Shown: one piece after another, positions 15,849 to 25,367 of the stretch
Layout of the letters: each line of letters begins with the position of its first letter
Numbering within the stretch: position 1 is the stretch's first letter
Notes under the pieces: model-generated
Database searches by the model: none
The model's input: only the letters and a program-made list of their open reading frames with translations
Told to the model about the DNA's origin: nothing
Translations under genes and position numbers: made by a program
Source: Actinomycetaceae bacterium
GTDB lineage: Bacteria; Actinomycetota; Actinomycetes; Actinomycetales; Actinomycetaceae
DNA: 36,620 nucleotides
NCBI GenBank assembly: GCA_017934115.1
Contig: JAGBKC010000087.1
Span: 1 to 36,620 of the forward strand
Reading direction: 5' to 3'

Positions 15849-17310
15849 GTAAACCTCGCACAGCCTGAGCAAACTTATCTCCGCGGTCAGCATAAGAAAC
15901 AAACTGATCCATTGAAGCACATGCAGGAGCTAATAGAACAACGTCACCACTATCGGCACTGTTGTAAGCACACGAAACAGCTTCATCCATGACATTATCG
16001 TGCTGGCTACTAATATAAGTAACAGGCACATCATGTCCTTTGAAAGCATCTTTCCACACATCTTGTTCAGTTCCGATAACCACAACAGATTTCAATTTAT
16101 ATACACATTCGTGAACAAGTTTTTCAAAACGTGCTCCTTTAGCCAAACCTCCGACTATCCATACAACTGATCTATCACGGAAAGAACGTACAGATGCTAA
16201 AGCAGCATGCGCATTCGTTGCTTTGGAATCATCCACAAAATGAATTTCATTAACTGTGTCAATATGTTCAATACGATGATGACCTAAAGAAAACTTCGAA
16301 ATAGCACGGCGAATAATGCTTGGATCAATTTGAAGTGAACGAGCAAGTGAACAAGCTACAAGTACGTTATACAGAACATGATAAGGAATCTCATCTCCTG
16401 CATATAAATGACTCAAATCTGATAGCTGACAGATTTCTACCGCTTCACGGAAACGATTTTCACCAAAAGCGCGGTCAATAATGAGATCTTCAATAACTCC
16501 GATTTCCCCCACTGAAGGCACACCAACAGTCACTCCAACAGCACGAGCACCTTCAACAACATCGGCACAATCAACCATCTCTTGAACAACAGAATTGCCA
16601 GTAGGATAGATACACGCATGCTGCACATGCTCGTATACCTTTGCTTTTGCATTCCAGTATTGCTGCTGATTTCCGTGCCATTCAAGATGATCATCATCAA
16701 AATTCAAACATACGCTTGCCCAAGGAGAAACAGAACGCGTGCTTGCCAGTTGGAAAGACGAGAGTTCCAAAACAAAAGCTTGTGCAGCTTTATCGTCAGT
16801 ACGCGTAATTTCAGTAATTGCTGGAGTACCGATATTCCCAATAGGTTCATTCGTTAATCCAGCTTCCTTTAATATAAGTGCCGTTAAGGATGTAACAGTT
16901 GTTTTACCATTTGTGCCAGTTATGCATATCCAAGGCGCACACTTATCTTTACTATCACATGCGCGTAAACGCCAGGCTAATTCAATTTCAGATATGATTT
17001 CCACCCCTTTTCCACGAGCTAGCGCATATAAAGGAGCATGTTCAGAAATTCCTGGAGCAGCAACAATGATATCAGGATCAAATTCCATAACTTGCTGAGC
17101 CAATAATGTGTCACCCTCAGCACTTTCTTTTACAACCACACATGAAGCACATACGGATTCTAAAGCTTCTTCATGAGCATCAAAAGCGCCAACAATAGCC
17201 TGAGTGTGTTTAGCTAAAGTTTCAATAACTGCCAAACCTGATTTACCAAGTCCCACAACAGCCACTCTTTTATCTTTGAATAACTGCGCTTGTATGATTT
17301 TTTTACTCAT
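15841..17310 (-). CDS. murD: UDP-MurNAc-L-alanine--D-glutamate ligase
   Basis: 489 residues, adds D-Glu to UDP-MurNAc-L-Ala. N-terminal VAVVGLGKSGLAV loop, P loop GTNGKTTVTSLTAL (about 131-144), NFDDDHLEWHG with the central-domain His, and C-terminal DDSKATNAHAALAS plus WIVGGLAKGA. Somewhat longer than the E. coli enzyme (about 440), normal for actinobacteria. ATG 17310 follows the mraY stop with no gap. The ribosome site is weak (GGCGAG), so coupling to mraY is likely. Confidence 0.97.
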   Translation of the reverse strand: MSKKIIQAQLFKDKRVAVVGLGKSGLAVIETLAKHTQAIVGAFDAHEEALESVCASCVVVKESAEGDTLLAQQVMEFDPDIIVAAPGISEHAPLYALARGKGVEIISEIELAWRLRACDSKDKCAPWICITGTNGKTTVTSLTALILKEAGLTNEPIGNIGTPAITEITRTDDKAAQAFVLELSSFQLASTRSVSPWASVCLNFDDDHLEWHGNQQQYWNAKAKVYEHVQHACIYPTGNSVVQEMVDCADVVEGARAVGVTVGVPSVGEIGVIEDLIIDRAFGENRFREAVEICQLSDLSHLYAGDEIPYHVLYNVLVACSLARSLQIDPSIIRRAISKFSLGHHRIEHIDTVNEIHFVDDSKATNAHAALASVRSFRDRSVVWIVGGLAKGARFEKLVHECVYKLKSVVVIGTEQDVWKDAFKGHDVPVTYISSQHDNVMDEAVSCAYNSADSGDVVLLAPACASMDQFVSYADRGDKFAQAVRGLHE

Positions 17311-18393
17311 TTACTGACTCGCCAACCATTCTGCATAGAAAATACCGACTCCTAGTGATGCACACATAGCTTGTATCACCCAAAAACGAATCACGACAGT
17401 AACCTCTTGCCATCCTAACAATTCAAAATGATGATGTAAGGGCGCCATACGGAATACGCGTCTATGTGTGGCTTTATATACTCCAACTTGAATGACATCT
17501 GAAATCACCTCAAGCAAATAGACACCACCAATAATAAGAGCCAAAAATTCGGTATGAGTAAAAATACTTAAACCAGCAAAAGCACCACCAAGCGCTAAAG
17601 AGCCAGTATCGCCCATGAATATCTGCGCAGGAGAAGCATTCCACCACAAAAATGCAATACATGCACCCGTAATAGCAGCAGCAATAAGAGCGAGGTCACG
17701 CGAATCTCTTACTTCATAACAGCCAGGGGCCTGAGAACCAGGAACACACACATGATTAGACTGCCATACACTGATAACAGTATAGGCACCAAAAACAATC
17801 ATGGATGTCCCTGTAGCAAGTCCATCCAAACCATCAGTCAAATTAACAGCATTTGACCATGCTGTAATCAAAAAATTACCCCATAAAATAAATAAAACAA
17901 GGCCAATTCCCGCAACACCAAAACTAATATCTAGCCATGAGGGGCGAACAAAAGAAAGTGATGTACTTGCAGGAGTTAAACCAGCAGAATTTCGAAATTG
18001 AAGAGCTAAAACCGTAAAAAGAATTCCAATAATGCCCTGACCAATAATTTTTGCCCATGGCGTTAAGCCTTCCGACTGCTTATGGCGTATCTTTGAAAAA
18101 TCATCTAAAAACCCTATAAACCCCAAGCCAGCAAACAAAAAAATAAGTAAAAAACCCGATACACCAGGAACACGACCGGAAACAATATTCGTCACGACAT
18201 ATCCACAGATAGTTCCTGCAACAATCATGACACCACCCATTGTAGGAGTGCCACGTTTCGTTAAATGCGATGTTGGTCCATCTTGACGAATAAACTGACC
18301 GTACTGTTTCGCAACTAAAAATTTAATAAAAAACGGTGTCCCTATAAAAACAAACAAAAAAGAAACAGTTGCTGCAATGAGAATGGACAGCAT
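17311..18393 (-). CDS. mraY: Phospho-MurNAc-pentapeptide translocase
   Basis: 360 residues, about ten membrane helices, transfers phospho-MurNAc-pentapeptide to undecaprenyl phosphate to make lipid I. Family motifs in order: GPTSHLTKRGTPTMGGVM, the Asp pair GFLDDFSKI, NAVNLTDGLDGLA, the catalytic-site FMGDTGSLALGG, and the HHHFELLGW loop near the end. It lies two bases after murF and abuts murD. Function and place in the cluster agree fully. Confidence 0.98.
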   Translation of the reverse strand: MLSILIAATVSFLFVFIGTPFFIKFLVAKQYGQFIRQDGPTSHLTKRGTPTMGGVMIVAGTICGYVVTNIVSGRVPGVSGFLLIFLFAGLGFIGFLDDFSKIRHKQSEGLTPWAKIIGQGIIGILFTVLALQFRNSAGLTPASTSLSFVRPSWLDISFGVAGIGLVLFILWGNFLITAWSNAVNLTDGLDGLATGTSMIVFGAYTVISVWQSNHVCVPGSQAPGCYEVRDSRDLALIAAAITGACIAFLWWNASPAQIFMGDTGSLALGGAFAGLSIFTHTEFLALIIGGVYLLEVISDVIQVGVYKATHRRVFRMAPLHHHFELLGWQEVTVVIRFWVIQAMCASLGVGIFYAEWLASQ

Positions 18394-18395
18394 AT

Positions 18396-19823
18396 TTACC
18401 CTTTCGATTGCAACGCTTCAGCAATTTTCCACACGTTCGAACCATGTGAACCTTTCAAAAGTATAGTGTCTTTCGCTTCTCTTTCGCTATTTAATTTTTT
18501 AAGACCTTCTTCATAATCAGAACACCACGTGTTGCGCACACCATGCTTATCAAGTTCCTCGCACAAAAAGCGCATATCATCACCAATACCAATAACAAGA
18601 TCAACAGAAATATGAAGAAGCAAAGCACATAAGTTTTTATGCTCCAAAGCAGAATCATCGCCTAGTTCCAACATGCTTCCAAGCACAGCAATTTTTTTAC
18701 CTTCTTTATTACTGCCTATACGCCCCAGTTCTTTAATAGCGGCACGCATCGAATCAGGATTAGCATTGTATGAATCATCAATAATACATGTTAAACCATT
18801 CATATGCACATTCATACGATGCGGGCTCATCTGCATTGACTCACTCAGAATCTCAGCTACATTATCAAAAGGAATGCCCAAAGAAAGGGCAATTGAAGCT
18901 GCAGCTAGAGCATTAGAAACATGATGTTCACCCGATATTTTCAATGTAACATCGGCAGATACATTATCAGCATGAAGCACAAAAGATGCGCGACTATATT
19001 CATCACAAACAATATCAGAGGCACATATATCTACATGAGAAAGCGAAGCTGCATATGTACACACATCTACATCTTTCTGCCTTTTCATAAAAAACATTGG
19101 TTCGATAAGAGGATCACCTACATTCAAAACAAGAGTTCCTCCTTGACGAACACCAGCGCACATTTCTGCTTTTGTCTTTTGAATATTTTCAATTCCACCA
19201 AATTCACCTACATGTGCTCGTGCAATCGCAATAACAGCACCAACATCTGGATTAACGATATCAGTCAAGTACGTGATATCACCAGGATGATCAGCACCCA
19301 TTTCTAATATGAGTGTTGATGTATTCTCATCAGCTCGCATAACCGTTAAAGGAAGACCAATTTCATTATTAAGAGACCCTTCAGTAGCAACAACATCACC
19401 TCTATAGCGACAAATGTGAGCCAAGAGATCTTTCGTCGTTGTTTTTCCTACAGAACCCGTAATAGCAACGACTTTCAAATCTTTTTGCGTAACCTTTCTT
19501 AAAAGCTGGAGATAATAGGTGGCGATTTTTCCCAATGCTTTTATTACATCATCAACAATAAGAAGCTGCTCAATCGATGCACCGGATTTACAAGCTCGTT
19601 CTTTATCGTCAGTTAACACAACAGAGGCACCAGAGCGTAAAGCTTGTTTTGCCAAATCTGCCCCATGAACACGTTCACCTTTAATAGCAACAAACATATC
19701 TCCTTGCGATAAAGTACGCGTATCACGAGTTACTCCAGAAAAAACAAGCAAAGGATCCCCTGAAAAAGATCCACCAATCGCACTAGCTAAATCATATACA
19801 GATATCGACAACACAATTTTCAC
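18396..19823 (-). CDS. murF: UDP-MurNAc-tripeptide--D-Ala-D-Ala ligase
   Basis: 475 residues, adds D-Ala-D-Ala to the UDP-MurNAc tripeptide. N-terminal substrate domain (SGVTRDTRTLSQGDMFVAIKGERVHGAD), P loop GSVGKTTTKDLLAHI (about 125), NNEIGLPLTVM and the C-terminal DDSYNANPDSMRAAI motif are present. The start is GTG 19823, whose last two bases form part of the murE stop (GTGTGA). A second GTG at 19814 is about 10 bases from AAGGGG and could be the real start, shortening the protein by three residues. Confidence 0.97.
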   Translation of the reverse strand: MKIVLSISVYDLASAIGGSFSGDPLLVFSGVTRDTRTLSQGDMFVAIKGERVHGADLAKQALRSGASVVLTDDKERACKSGASIEQLLIVDDVIKALGKIATYYLQLLRKVTQKDLKVVAITGSVGKTTTKDLLAHICRYRGDVVATEGSLNNEIGLPLTVMRADENTSTLILEMGADHPGDITYLTDIVNPDVGAVIAIARAHVGEFGGIENIQKTKAEMCAGVRQGGTLVLNVGDPLIEPMFFMKRQKDVDVCTYAASLSHVDICASDIVCDEYSRASFVLHADNVSADVTLKISGEHHVSNALAAASIALSLGIPFDNVAEILSESMQMSPHRMNVHMNGLTCIIDDSYNANPDSMRAAIKELGRIGSNKEGKKIAVLGSMLELGDDSALEHKNLCALLLHISVDLVIGIGDDMRFLCEELDKHGVRNTWCSDYEEGLKKLNSEREAKDTILLKGSHGSNVWKIAEALQSKG

Positions 19824-21337
19824 ACCCCTTCATGATACAAAGCTATAGCCTTACGTGCTTCCTCACGATCATCAAGTTCTACCAATCCATCAGCTACGTA
19901 CTGATATTTTTCATGACCTCGTCCTGCTAAAAGCACGGTATCACTTGCCTCAGCAATACGAATAGCATACTCGATCGCTTTACAGCGATCAGGAATTTCT
20001 TTGACCTCACCTTGCGCATCTGTCATACCATCGAGAATATCGCGGCGAATACGCGCAGGATCTTCTCTATGAGGATCATCATCAGTAATCACAGCAACAT
20101 CAGCATATTTGGCAACAATATATCCCATATCAGCACGTTTACCTTGATCTCTTTCGCCAGCAGACCCAGTAAGAACAATCAATCTTCCTTGAGTTGTTTC
20201 TATAAGAGTACGCATTGCTTTTTCTAAGGCATCCGCATTATGAGCAAAATCAACAATCACCCTCGGACGCTTCGCTACTACTTCCATGCGACCAGGAACA
20301 TGAGGAGAAATATCCATCTGATCAAGATCATCAAATGAAACTCCTGACTTATAGACCATTAAAGCAGCTAAAGCAGCATTAAAAATGTTAAATTCTCCCG
20401 GAAGAGTTGTAGATAAACGAAGGCAACGCTGTTTACGCGAATAAAGGGAAAAATACGTTTGACCATTTCGGATCTCGATATCACTAATAATGAAATCGGC
20501 CTTATTATCAGCAGAAGACGCTGAGAGACTGCATACATTTTCTTTCCCCATATGCACACAAGCATCATCATAGAGTTTTTTCCCCCATTCATCATCAATC
20601 ATGATGACAGCACGAGAAGAATTCATGGGATTAAATAGCAAAGCTTTAGCTGAATAATAATCATCAAAAGACTCATGAAAATCAAGGTGATCTTGGGTTA
20701 AATTTGTAAAACCTGCTACAGAAAACAAAATAGGCTGCGTGCGCTTCAAAGCCAAGGCGTGCGAGGAAACTTCCATAACAAAATCTGATGCACCCTCATG
20801 GTGAAACCATGCTAATGTGTTTTGCAAATCAACAGGTTGAGGTGTTGTCATCATTGAATCAATAACATCATCACCCATTTTGGTGGCAACTGTACCAATA
20901 AGGCCAGATTTTCGCCCCAAAGACGTCAATATATGATTAATCATAAAAGTCGTTGTTGTTTTTCCATTGGTACCTGTAACAGCAAAAGAATTCATCCGTG
21001 CAGATGGCTTACCATACACAAAATCGCAAAGACCACCAAGTTTATCGCGTAAGTGCTCCACAATAATGACTGGGACATTTATATTATGTAAAAATTTTTC
21101 ACCTGCTGTATCACTCATAACAGCTATTGCACCTCGACGACATGCATCAACAGCAAATTTTGCACCATGAACCGTTTGCCCAGAAAGAGCAATAAAAATA
21201 TTTTCTTCACTCACTTCTCGATTGTCACTTGCCAAACCAGAGACAGAGAAATTTTCTATCCCTTCTTTTTCAACACCAAGAAAATCAAGAATATCGTGCA
21301 CGTTAACATGTACACACATACGTGGAATTGATGTCAT
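19820..21337 (-). CDS. murE: UDP-MurNAc-dipeptide ligase MurE, probably L-Lys or L-Orn adding
   Basis: 505 residues, adds the third amino acid to UDP-MurNAc-L-Ala-D-Glu. N-terminal ASDNREVSEENIFIALSGQTVHG, P loop GTNGKTTTTFMI (about 125), carbamate and substrate region TTPQPVDLQ and EVSSHALALKR, and C-terminal GSAGERDQGKR. The specificity loop at about residue 421 reads DDPH (in TDDDPHREDP); enzymes adding meso-DAP have DNPR here, where the Arg holds the DAP side-chain carboxylate. Asn to Asp and Arg to His argue for a different diamine acid. Start 21337 overlaps the ftsI stop by ATGA; a frame open to 21370 is rejected on that basis. Confidence 0.96.
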   Translation of the reverse strand: MTSIPRMCVHVNVHDILDFLGVEKEGIENFSVSGLASDNREVSEENIFIALSGQTVHGAKFAVDACRRGAIAVMSDTAGEKFLHNINVPVIIVEHLRDKLGGLCDFVYGKPSARMNSFAVTGTNGKTTTTFMINHILTSLGRKSGLIGTVATKMGDDVIDSMMTTPQPVDLQNTLAWFHHEGASDFVMEVSSHALALKRTQPILFSVAGFTNLTQDHLDFHESFDDYYSAKALLFNPMNSSRAVIMIDDEWGKKLYDDACVHMGKENVCSLSASSADNKADFIISDIEIRNGQTYFSLYSRKQRCLRLSTTLPGEFNIFNAALAALMVYKSGVSFDDLDQMDISPHVPGRMEVVAKRPRVIVDFAHNADALEKAMRTLIETTQGRLIVLTGSAGERDQGKRADMGYIVAKYADVAVITDDDPHREDPARIRRDILDGMTDAQGEVKEIPDRCKAIEYAIRIAEASDTVLLAGRGHEKYQYVADGLVELDDREEARKAIALYHEGV

Positions 21338-23241
21338 TCTTCCGTCCCATTCATTTCTGATTTCGTCCATGGATATTTATATAACTCTTGAGTTGAAGGT
21401 GCAATACCTAATTGCTGAACAACAAATGTTCCAACATCCTTAAACACAGGAGCAGCAACATCACCACCATAAGCAGTTCCAGAAGCACCATAAACCACAA
21501 CAGCAATTGCCACTTGCGGTTTTTCAGCAGGTAGAACACCAACAAAAGTAGAAACACGTTTTGTTAATTGGCCGTTCTCATCAGGAACTTGTGCAGTTCC
21601 AGTTTTACCAGCTATATTATATCCTTCAATCTTTGCACGTTCACCAGTTGAACCTTTTTGAGTAACACCTTGCATCATTTGAAGCATTGTTTGCGAGGTT
21701 TGTGAAGAAATAATGCGCTGCGATTCACCAACGACTTTCATTTCTTCATTCCCTTCGCTATCCACCACAGAATCAACAAGATGAATAGGAACTTTTACAC
21801 CATTATTGGCAATGATAGAAATATATTGCCCCAACTGCACAGTTGTAGCAGCCCAACCTTGGCCAAACATAGTCGTATAACGAGAACGTCCGTCCCATTG
21901 AGTATAGTTATACAAAATCCCATCTTCTTCAGCAGGAAGTTCTATGCCTGTTTTTGTGCCTATACCAAAAGAGGTAATATAAGAATAGCGCTCTTCATCA
22001 GTAAGTTTATCGCCAATTTGCACTAAACCCGTATTATAGGACTTAGCCATAATTCCAGCTGCAGTCATTTCTTCTGTTGCATGAGATGAAGAATCATGAA
22101 ATACCTGACCATTAGACATTTTTATTGTATCAGGAACAGTAAACAAGGATGTTGGTGTAATAAGGTTCTTTTCTAATGCAGCCGAAAAAGTAATCAATTT
22201 ACCAACAGAGCCTGGCTCAACAGGAGCCTGAACTGCACGAGAACCCCAATTTTCTGACGATGTATCTTCAAGGTGCGCAGGATCTGGACTAGAGGAATCC
22301 ACCAACGCTAAAACACGCCCTGTACCAACTTCTACAACAACAGCAGATCCCCACTGAGCATTATGCTTTTCAACAGCATCATCAACTGCGTCCATAAGTG
22401 AATTTTCTAAATCACGATCAATGGTAAGCTTTACACTCGAACCGCGTTCACCTTCTTCAATAGATGTCGTACTTCCAGGCAAAATAGCTCCATTACCAAG
22501 AACTTCTGTAGTGATACGCCCATCTTTTCCCGATAACACATCATTATAGGAAGCCTCAACACCCGACTGCCCTTTCAAAAGAGGATTCTCCCCTTTTTCA
22601 CTGACATCACGGGTATAGCCCACAATATTTCCTGCAACACTGCCATTCGGGTACACACGTTTCATATATTGTTCTGGTTCAATTCCAGGAATACCAAGAG
22701 CAGAAATTTTTCTCCATAAATCTGGAGAAATATCTTTCTTTACATACACAAAAGAAGATTTTTTCTCTCCACCAAACAGCAAACCAGCAAGCTCAGATTC
22801 ATCTACACATTTATTTTTATCTTCTTCTGCTTCACACAAAAGAGGAGCTAATTTGACAGCAGCAGCCGCAGCACCAACACCATTTATTTTCTTTTTCTTA
22901 GTACCATTTTCTTCCACAACTTCTTCATCAACATAGGATTGAATTTTCACTTGATTAACGCCTACATTATAACGCTCTAATGTAGTAGCCAAGACAGCAC
23001 CCGAAGAATCTAAAATATCACCGCGCACACCATGAATCACATAACTCTGTGTGCGAAAATCACTTGCTGCGCTTGAAAGGGCCTGTGAACGTACAATTTG
23101 TAGATCACCAAGACGCAAAATGAGCCCAAGAAAAGCAATACATATCAAGAAAATAATAATGACACCACGACGTTCAAAAAAAGGCAACGCAGATACTCTG
23201 TGTCGAACCCGCCTAAGCAGACCACTATCCTCTTTCTTCAT
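21334..23241 (-). CDS. ftsI: Septal class B penicillin-binding protein FtsI
   Basis: 635 residues, transpeptidase cross-linking septal peptidoglycan with FtsW. One membrane helix near residues 21-40 (GVIIIFLICIAFLGLILRLGDL), a dimerisation domain (RGDILDSSGAVLATT; YPNGSVAGNIVGYT), then the transpeptidase: active-site Ser in EPGSVGKLITF (SxxK, about 347), SYN (about 402) and KTGTAQ (about 545). No PASTA domain is seen at the end. ATG 23241 is chosen because AAAGGA lies 5 bases before it; ATG 23247 is the alternative. The end overlaps murE by 4 bases. Confidence 0.98.
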   Translation of the reverse strand: MKKEDSGLLRRVRHRVSALPFFERRGVIIIFLICIAFLGLILRLGDLQIVRSQALSSAASDFRTQSYVIHGVRGDILDSSGAVLATTLERYNVGVNQVKIQSYVDEEVVEENGTKKKKINGVGAAAAAVKLAPLLCEAEEDKNKCVDESELAGLLFGGEKKSSFVYVKKDISPDLWRKISALGIPGIEPEQYMKRVYPNGSVAGNIVGYTRDVSEKGENPLLKGQSGVEASYNDVLSGKDGRITTEVLGNGAILPGSTTSIEEGERGSSVKLTIDRDLENSLMDAVDDAVEKHNAQWGSAVVVEVGTGRVLALVDSSSPDPAHLEDTSSENWGSRAVQAPVEPGSVGKLITFSAALEKNLITPTSLFTVPDTIKMSNGQVFHDSSSHATEEMTAAGIMAKSYNTGLVQIGDKLTDEERYSYITSFGIGTKTGIELPAEEDGILYNYTQWDGRSRYTTMFGQGWAATTVQLGQYISIIANNGVKVPIHLVDSVVDSEGNEEMKVVGESQRIISSQTSQTMLQMMQGVTQKGSTGERAKIEGYNIAGKTGTAQVPDENGQLTKRVSTFVGVLPAEKPQVAIAVVVYGASGTAYGGDVAAPVFKDVGTFVVQQLGIAPSTQELYKYPWTKSEMNGTEE

Positions 23242-23264
23242 GAACATCCTTTATAGAGAAACCC

Positions 23265-23618
23265 TTAGCGAAGAGAAATATAACGTACATCCTTCGCTGG
23301 TTCTAAGTTTAATTTCTCTGCACGTTCCGTCAAACCTTTTGGACTAGAAAGTTGAAGTATTTCATCTTCCATTGTTTGAGATGCCGCATGAACTTCATTG
23401 ATTTCCTTATTAACCTGATTAATTTCATACGATGTTTGAACCATCATATTATTCATCACAAAAGTACCAAAAATCGATGCCACAATGATCACCATGCTTA
23501 CAACAAACGCCTTTAAGATACCTGTTTTAGCTGATGGAGCCGGAACAACACGAAGGTCGGAATTTTCTGTTGCATAAATGACTGCTTGCTGAGCCCTCTG
23601 TGTAGCCACTCTAGACAT
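23265..23618 (-). CDS. ftsL: FtsL-like division protein
   Basis: 117 residues, bitopic. A basic cytoplasmic N terminus (about 1-35) precedes one membrane helix (ILKAFVVSMVIIVASIFGTFVM, about 34-55) and an outer coiled coil (QTSYEINQVNKEINEVHAASQTMEDEIL, about 61-90) ending in LTERAEKLNLEPA, the FtsL/DivIC family pattern. FtsL joins FtsB and FtsQ to activate FtsWI. Called from position and shape, since FtsL sequences diverge widely. ATG 23618 has a perfect AGGAGG 6 bases upstream; it overlaps the rsmH end by 8 bases. 23 bases separate it from ftsI. Confidence 0.85.
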   Translation of the reverse strand: MSRVATQRAQQAVIYATENSDLRVVPAPSAKTGILKAFVVSMVIIVASIFGTFVMNNMMVQTSYEINQVNKEINEVHAASQTMEDEILQLSSPKGLTERAEKLNLEPAKDVRYISLR

Positions 23619-24597
23619 ACTCAACCTCCTGATCTTTCAATTTTTCGATAACTCTTAAACGAACTGATGCGCTACGATTATTATGTACTTTTTCCTCATC
23701 ATGAGCTTTCATAGCTCCTCGCGTCACCAGACGAAAACCGGGGCTATATTCTTCTAACTCGACCGGAAGCCCTAAAGGAGTATGAGACGAAGATGCTTGC
23801 GTGAAATATTTTTTTACGATTTTATCTTCTAAAGATTGATACGATTCCACAGCAAGACGCCCACCCACACGAAGAGCATTCATAGCTTCAGGAACTGCTT
23901 TCCTCAATACTGACAATTCTTGATTGACAGCTATTCTCAAAGCCTGAAAAGTTCGCTTCGCAGGATTACCTCCCGATCGACGAGCTGGCGCTGGAATACA
24001 ATCTTTGACCAATTGAGCAAGCTGACCCGTTGTTTCAATAGGCTCATTTTTTCGTCTTTCAACAATTCCATGAGCTATCCGACGAGCAAAACGCTCTCCA
24101 CTATTATCACGCAATATCGCTGCCAAAGAATCTTCTGATTCTTCGGCTAATAGCTGTGCGGCAGTAACACCGGTTGATGTATCCATACGCATATCAAGTG
24201 GACCGTCATGCACATACGAAAAACCGCGTTCCGGTTCGTCGATCTGCATTGATGAGACGCCTAAATCCATAAGAATAACATCTGCTTGGCCACCGCAATA
24301 TTCACGGGCAATATCACCAACATAATCGTATGTTGCATGCACCGCACGAAAACGACCACCAAAAGACGCTAAACGCTCACGCGCCTTCATAATTGCCTGT
24401 TCATCACGATCGATACCCACCACATTGAGATGCGGAAAAGTATCTAAAAATGCTTCTGTATGACCACCAAGGCCAAGAGTGCAGTCAATCATGACAGGTG
24501 ATTGACCTTGAAGAGAAGGAGATAAAGCAGTAATGCATTCATTAACAAGTACTGGCATATGCAAAGCATTACCGGCAGCTTTTATATCTGTATGCAT
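23611..24597 (-). CDS. rsmH: 16S rRNA m4C1402 methyltransferase
   Basis: 328 residues, SAM-dependent N4-methylation of C1402 in 16S rRNA. Family motifs: HMPVLVNECITALSP, DCTLGLGGHTEAFL (SAM loop), VGIDRDEQA, ADVILMDLGVSSMQIDEPERGFSY with DGPLDMRMD, and RRSGGNPAKRTFQALRIAVNQEL. ATG 24597 is chosen for its distance to GGGAGG; ATG 24600 is the immediate alternative. A frame open to 24660 would overlap mraZ and lacks similarity. Second gene of the cluster, 59 bases after mraZ. Confidence 0.98.
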   Translation of the reverse strand: MHTDIKAAGNALHMPVLVNECITALSPSLQGQSPVMIDCTLGLGGHTEAFLDTFPHLNVVGIDRDEQAIMKARERLASFGGRFRAVHATYDYVGDIAREYCGGQADVILMDLGVSSMQIDEPERGFSYVHDGPLDMRMDTSTGVTAAQLLAEESEDSLAAILRDNSGERFARRIAHGIVERRKNEPIETTGQLAQLVKDCIPAPARRSGGNPAKRTFQALRIAVNQELSVLRKAVPEAMNALRVGGRLAVESYQSLEDKIVKKYFTQASSSHTPLGLPVELEEYSPGFRLVTRGAMKAHDEEKVHNNRSASVRLRVIEKLKDQEVEYV

Positions 24598-24656
24598 CAT
24601 ACCTCCCTTCTTCACATAAGAGATTCGCTGAAACTGGGGAATTGCCTCAGCAGATC

Positions 24657-25088
24657 TCAAAATACCCCTGGAATCACTTCGTCTTCACGATCCGCAAAAG
24701 CAGATTCTTGTTCATCTAAGAAAGTATTCCATGATGCTCGATCCCAAATTTCCAATCGAGACCCCGCACCAATAACAGCTAAATCACGATCTAAACCCGC
24801 ATAGTCGCGTAAATTACCAGGAATGGTAATACGCCCCTGTTTGTCTGGTGTATCATCTACCGCCCCCGAAAGGAATACGCGCGTAAAGGCCCGAGCTTCT
24901 TTCGATGTCAGTGGAGCTTGACGCAAACGCTCATGCATTTTTTCAAACTCATCCATGGTAAAAACATACAAACAATGTTCTTGACCACGAGTGATCACCA
25001 AGCCATCTTCTAATTTAGAACGAAACTTAGCAGGAAGAATGAGACGTCCTTTTTCATCGAGCTTTGGCTCATAACTACCAAGGAACAC
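24657..25088 (-). CDS. mraZ: Transcriptional regulator MraZ
   Basis: 143 residues with two AbrB-like halves: [22 protein letters not shown] (residues 2-23) and [23 protein letters not shown] (about 76-98), each with the DxxGRxxxP signature. MraZ forms a ring-shaped oligomer that binds tandem GTGG boxes and controls its own operon. GTG 25088 is the start, with GGAGGGG 6 bases upstream. The three GTGG boxes at 25112-25135 lie 24 bases before the start, between promoter and gene, as expected for autoregulation. Confidence 0.97.
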   Translation of the reverse strand: MFLGSYEPKLDEKGRLILPAKFRSKLEDGLVITRGQEHCLYVFTMDEFEKMHERLRQAPLTSKEARAFTRVFLSGAVDDTPDKQGRITIPGNLRDYAGLDRDLAVIGAGSRLEIWDRASWNTFLDEQESAFADREDEVIPGVF

Positions 25089-25111
25089 TTCTCACCCCTC
25101 CTTTCAAGCAT

Positions 25112-25135
25112 CCACTTTACTCCACTTTGCACCAC
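25112..25135 (-). promoter_or_regulatory. MraZ-binding repeats, three GTGG boxes at 10-bp period
   Basis: On the minus strand GTGG occurs at 25135-25132, 25125-25122 and 25115-25112, exactly 10 bases apart, the last two as AAAGTGG. Spaced TGGG/GTGG repeats at about one helical turn are the known MraZ operator layout in other bacteria. They start just after the -10 box, so bound MraZ would block the promoter. Confidence 0.82.
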
Positions 25136-25136
25136 C

Positions 25137-25165
25137 CTCATAAGGCCTTAGGGCTTAAGTGTAAA
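25137..25165 (-). promoter_or_regulatory. Candidate mra (dcw cluster) promoter
   Basis: On the minus strand TTTACA (25165-25160) and TATGAG (25142-25137) are 17 bases apart, 5/6 and 4/6 matches to primary-sigma boxes. The MraZ boxes begin two bases downstream. A 10-base palindrome TAAGGCCTTA (25141-25150) overlaps the -10 edge and may be another site or chance. Confidence 0.65.
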
Positions 25166-25315
25166 ACATTCAGCACTATTTTCGTGGGAAAACAAAATTT
25201 TTATCTCTATATTTGCCTCACAACACACCTAAGATTCTCCTTGCTTTTAGCTTCAAAATAGGTCTTTTCATCTTTCACTACCAGCTTTTTCGCACACGGT
25301 GGAGATAAGTGGAGC

Positions 25316-25356
25316 AAAAAAAGACCTCGAACTTATCAAAAGTTCGAGGTCTTTTC
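25316..25356 (-). terminator. Strong terminator after lysA
   Basis: A perfect 16-bp stem: AAAAGACCTCGAACTT (25319-25334) pairs with AAGTTCGAGGTCTTTT (25340-25355), 5-base loop ATCAA. On the minus strand it is followed by a T run of seven, 12 bases past the lysA stop. It separates argS-lysA from the dcw promoter. The reverse side also has four T, so it may work weakly both ways. Confidence 0.93.
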
Positions 25357-25367
25357 AAATAATGATT

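Noticed and set aside
18921-19307. 128-codon open frame opposite murF
   Set aside because: Cys- and His-rich low-complexity text typical of an antisense shadow; murF on the other strand is certain.
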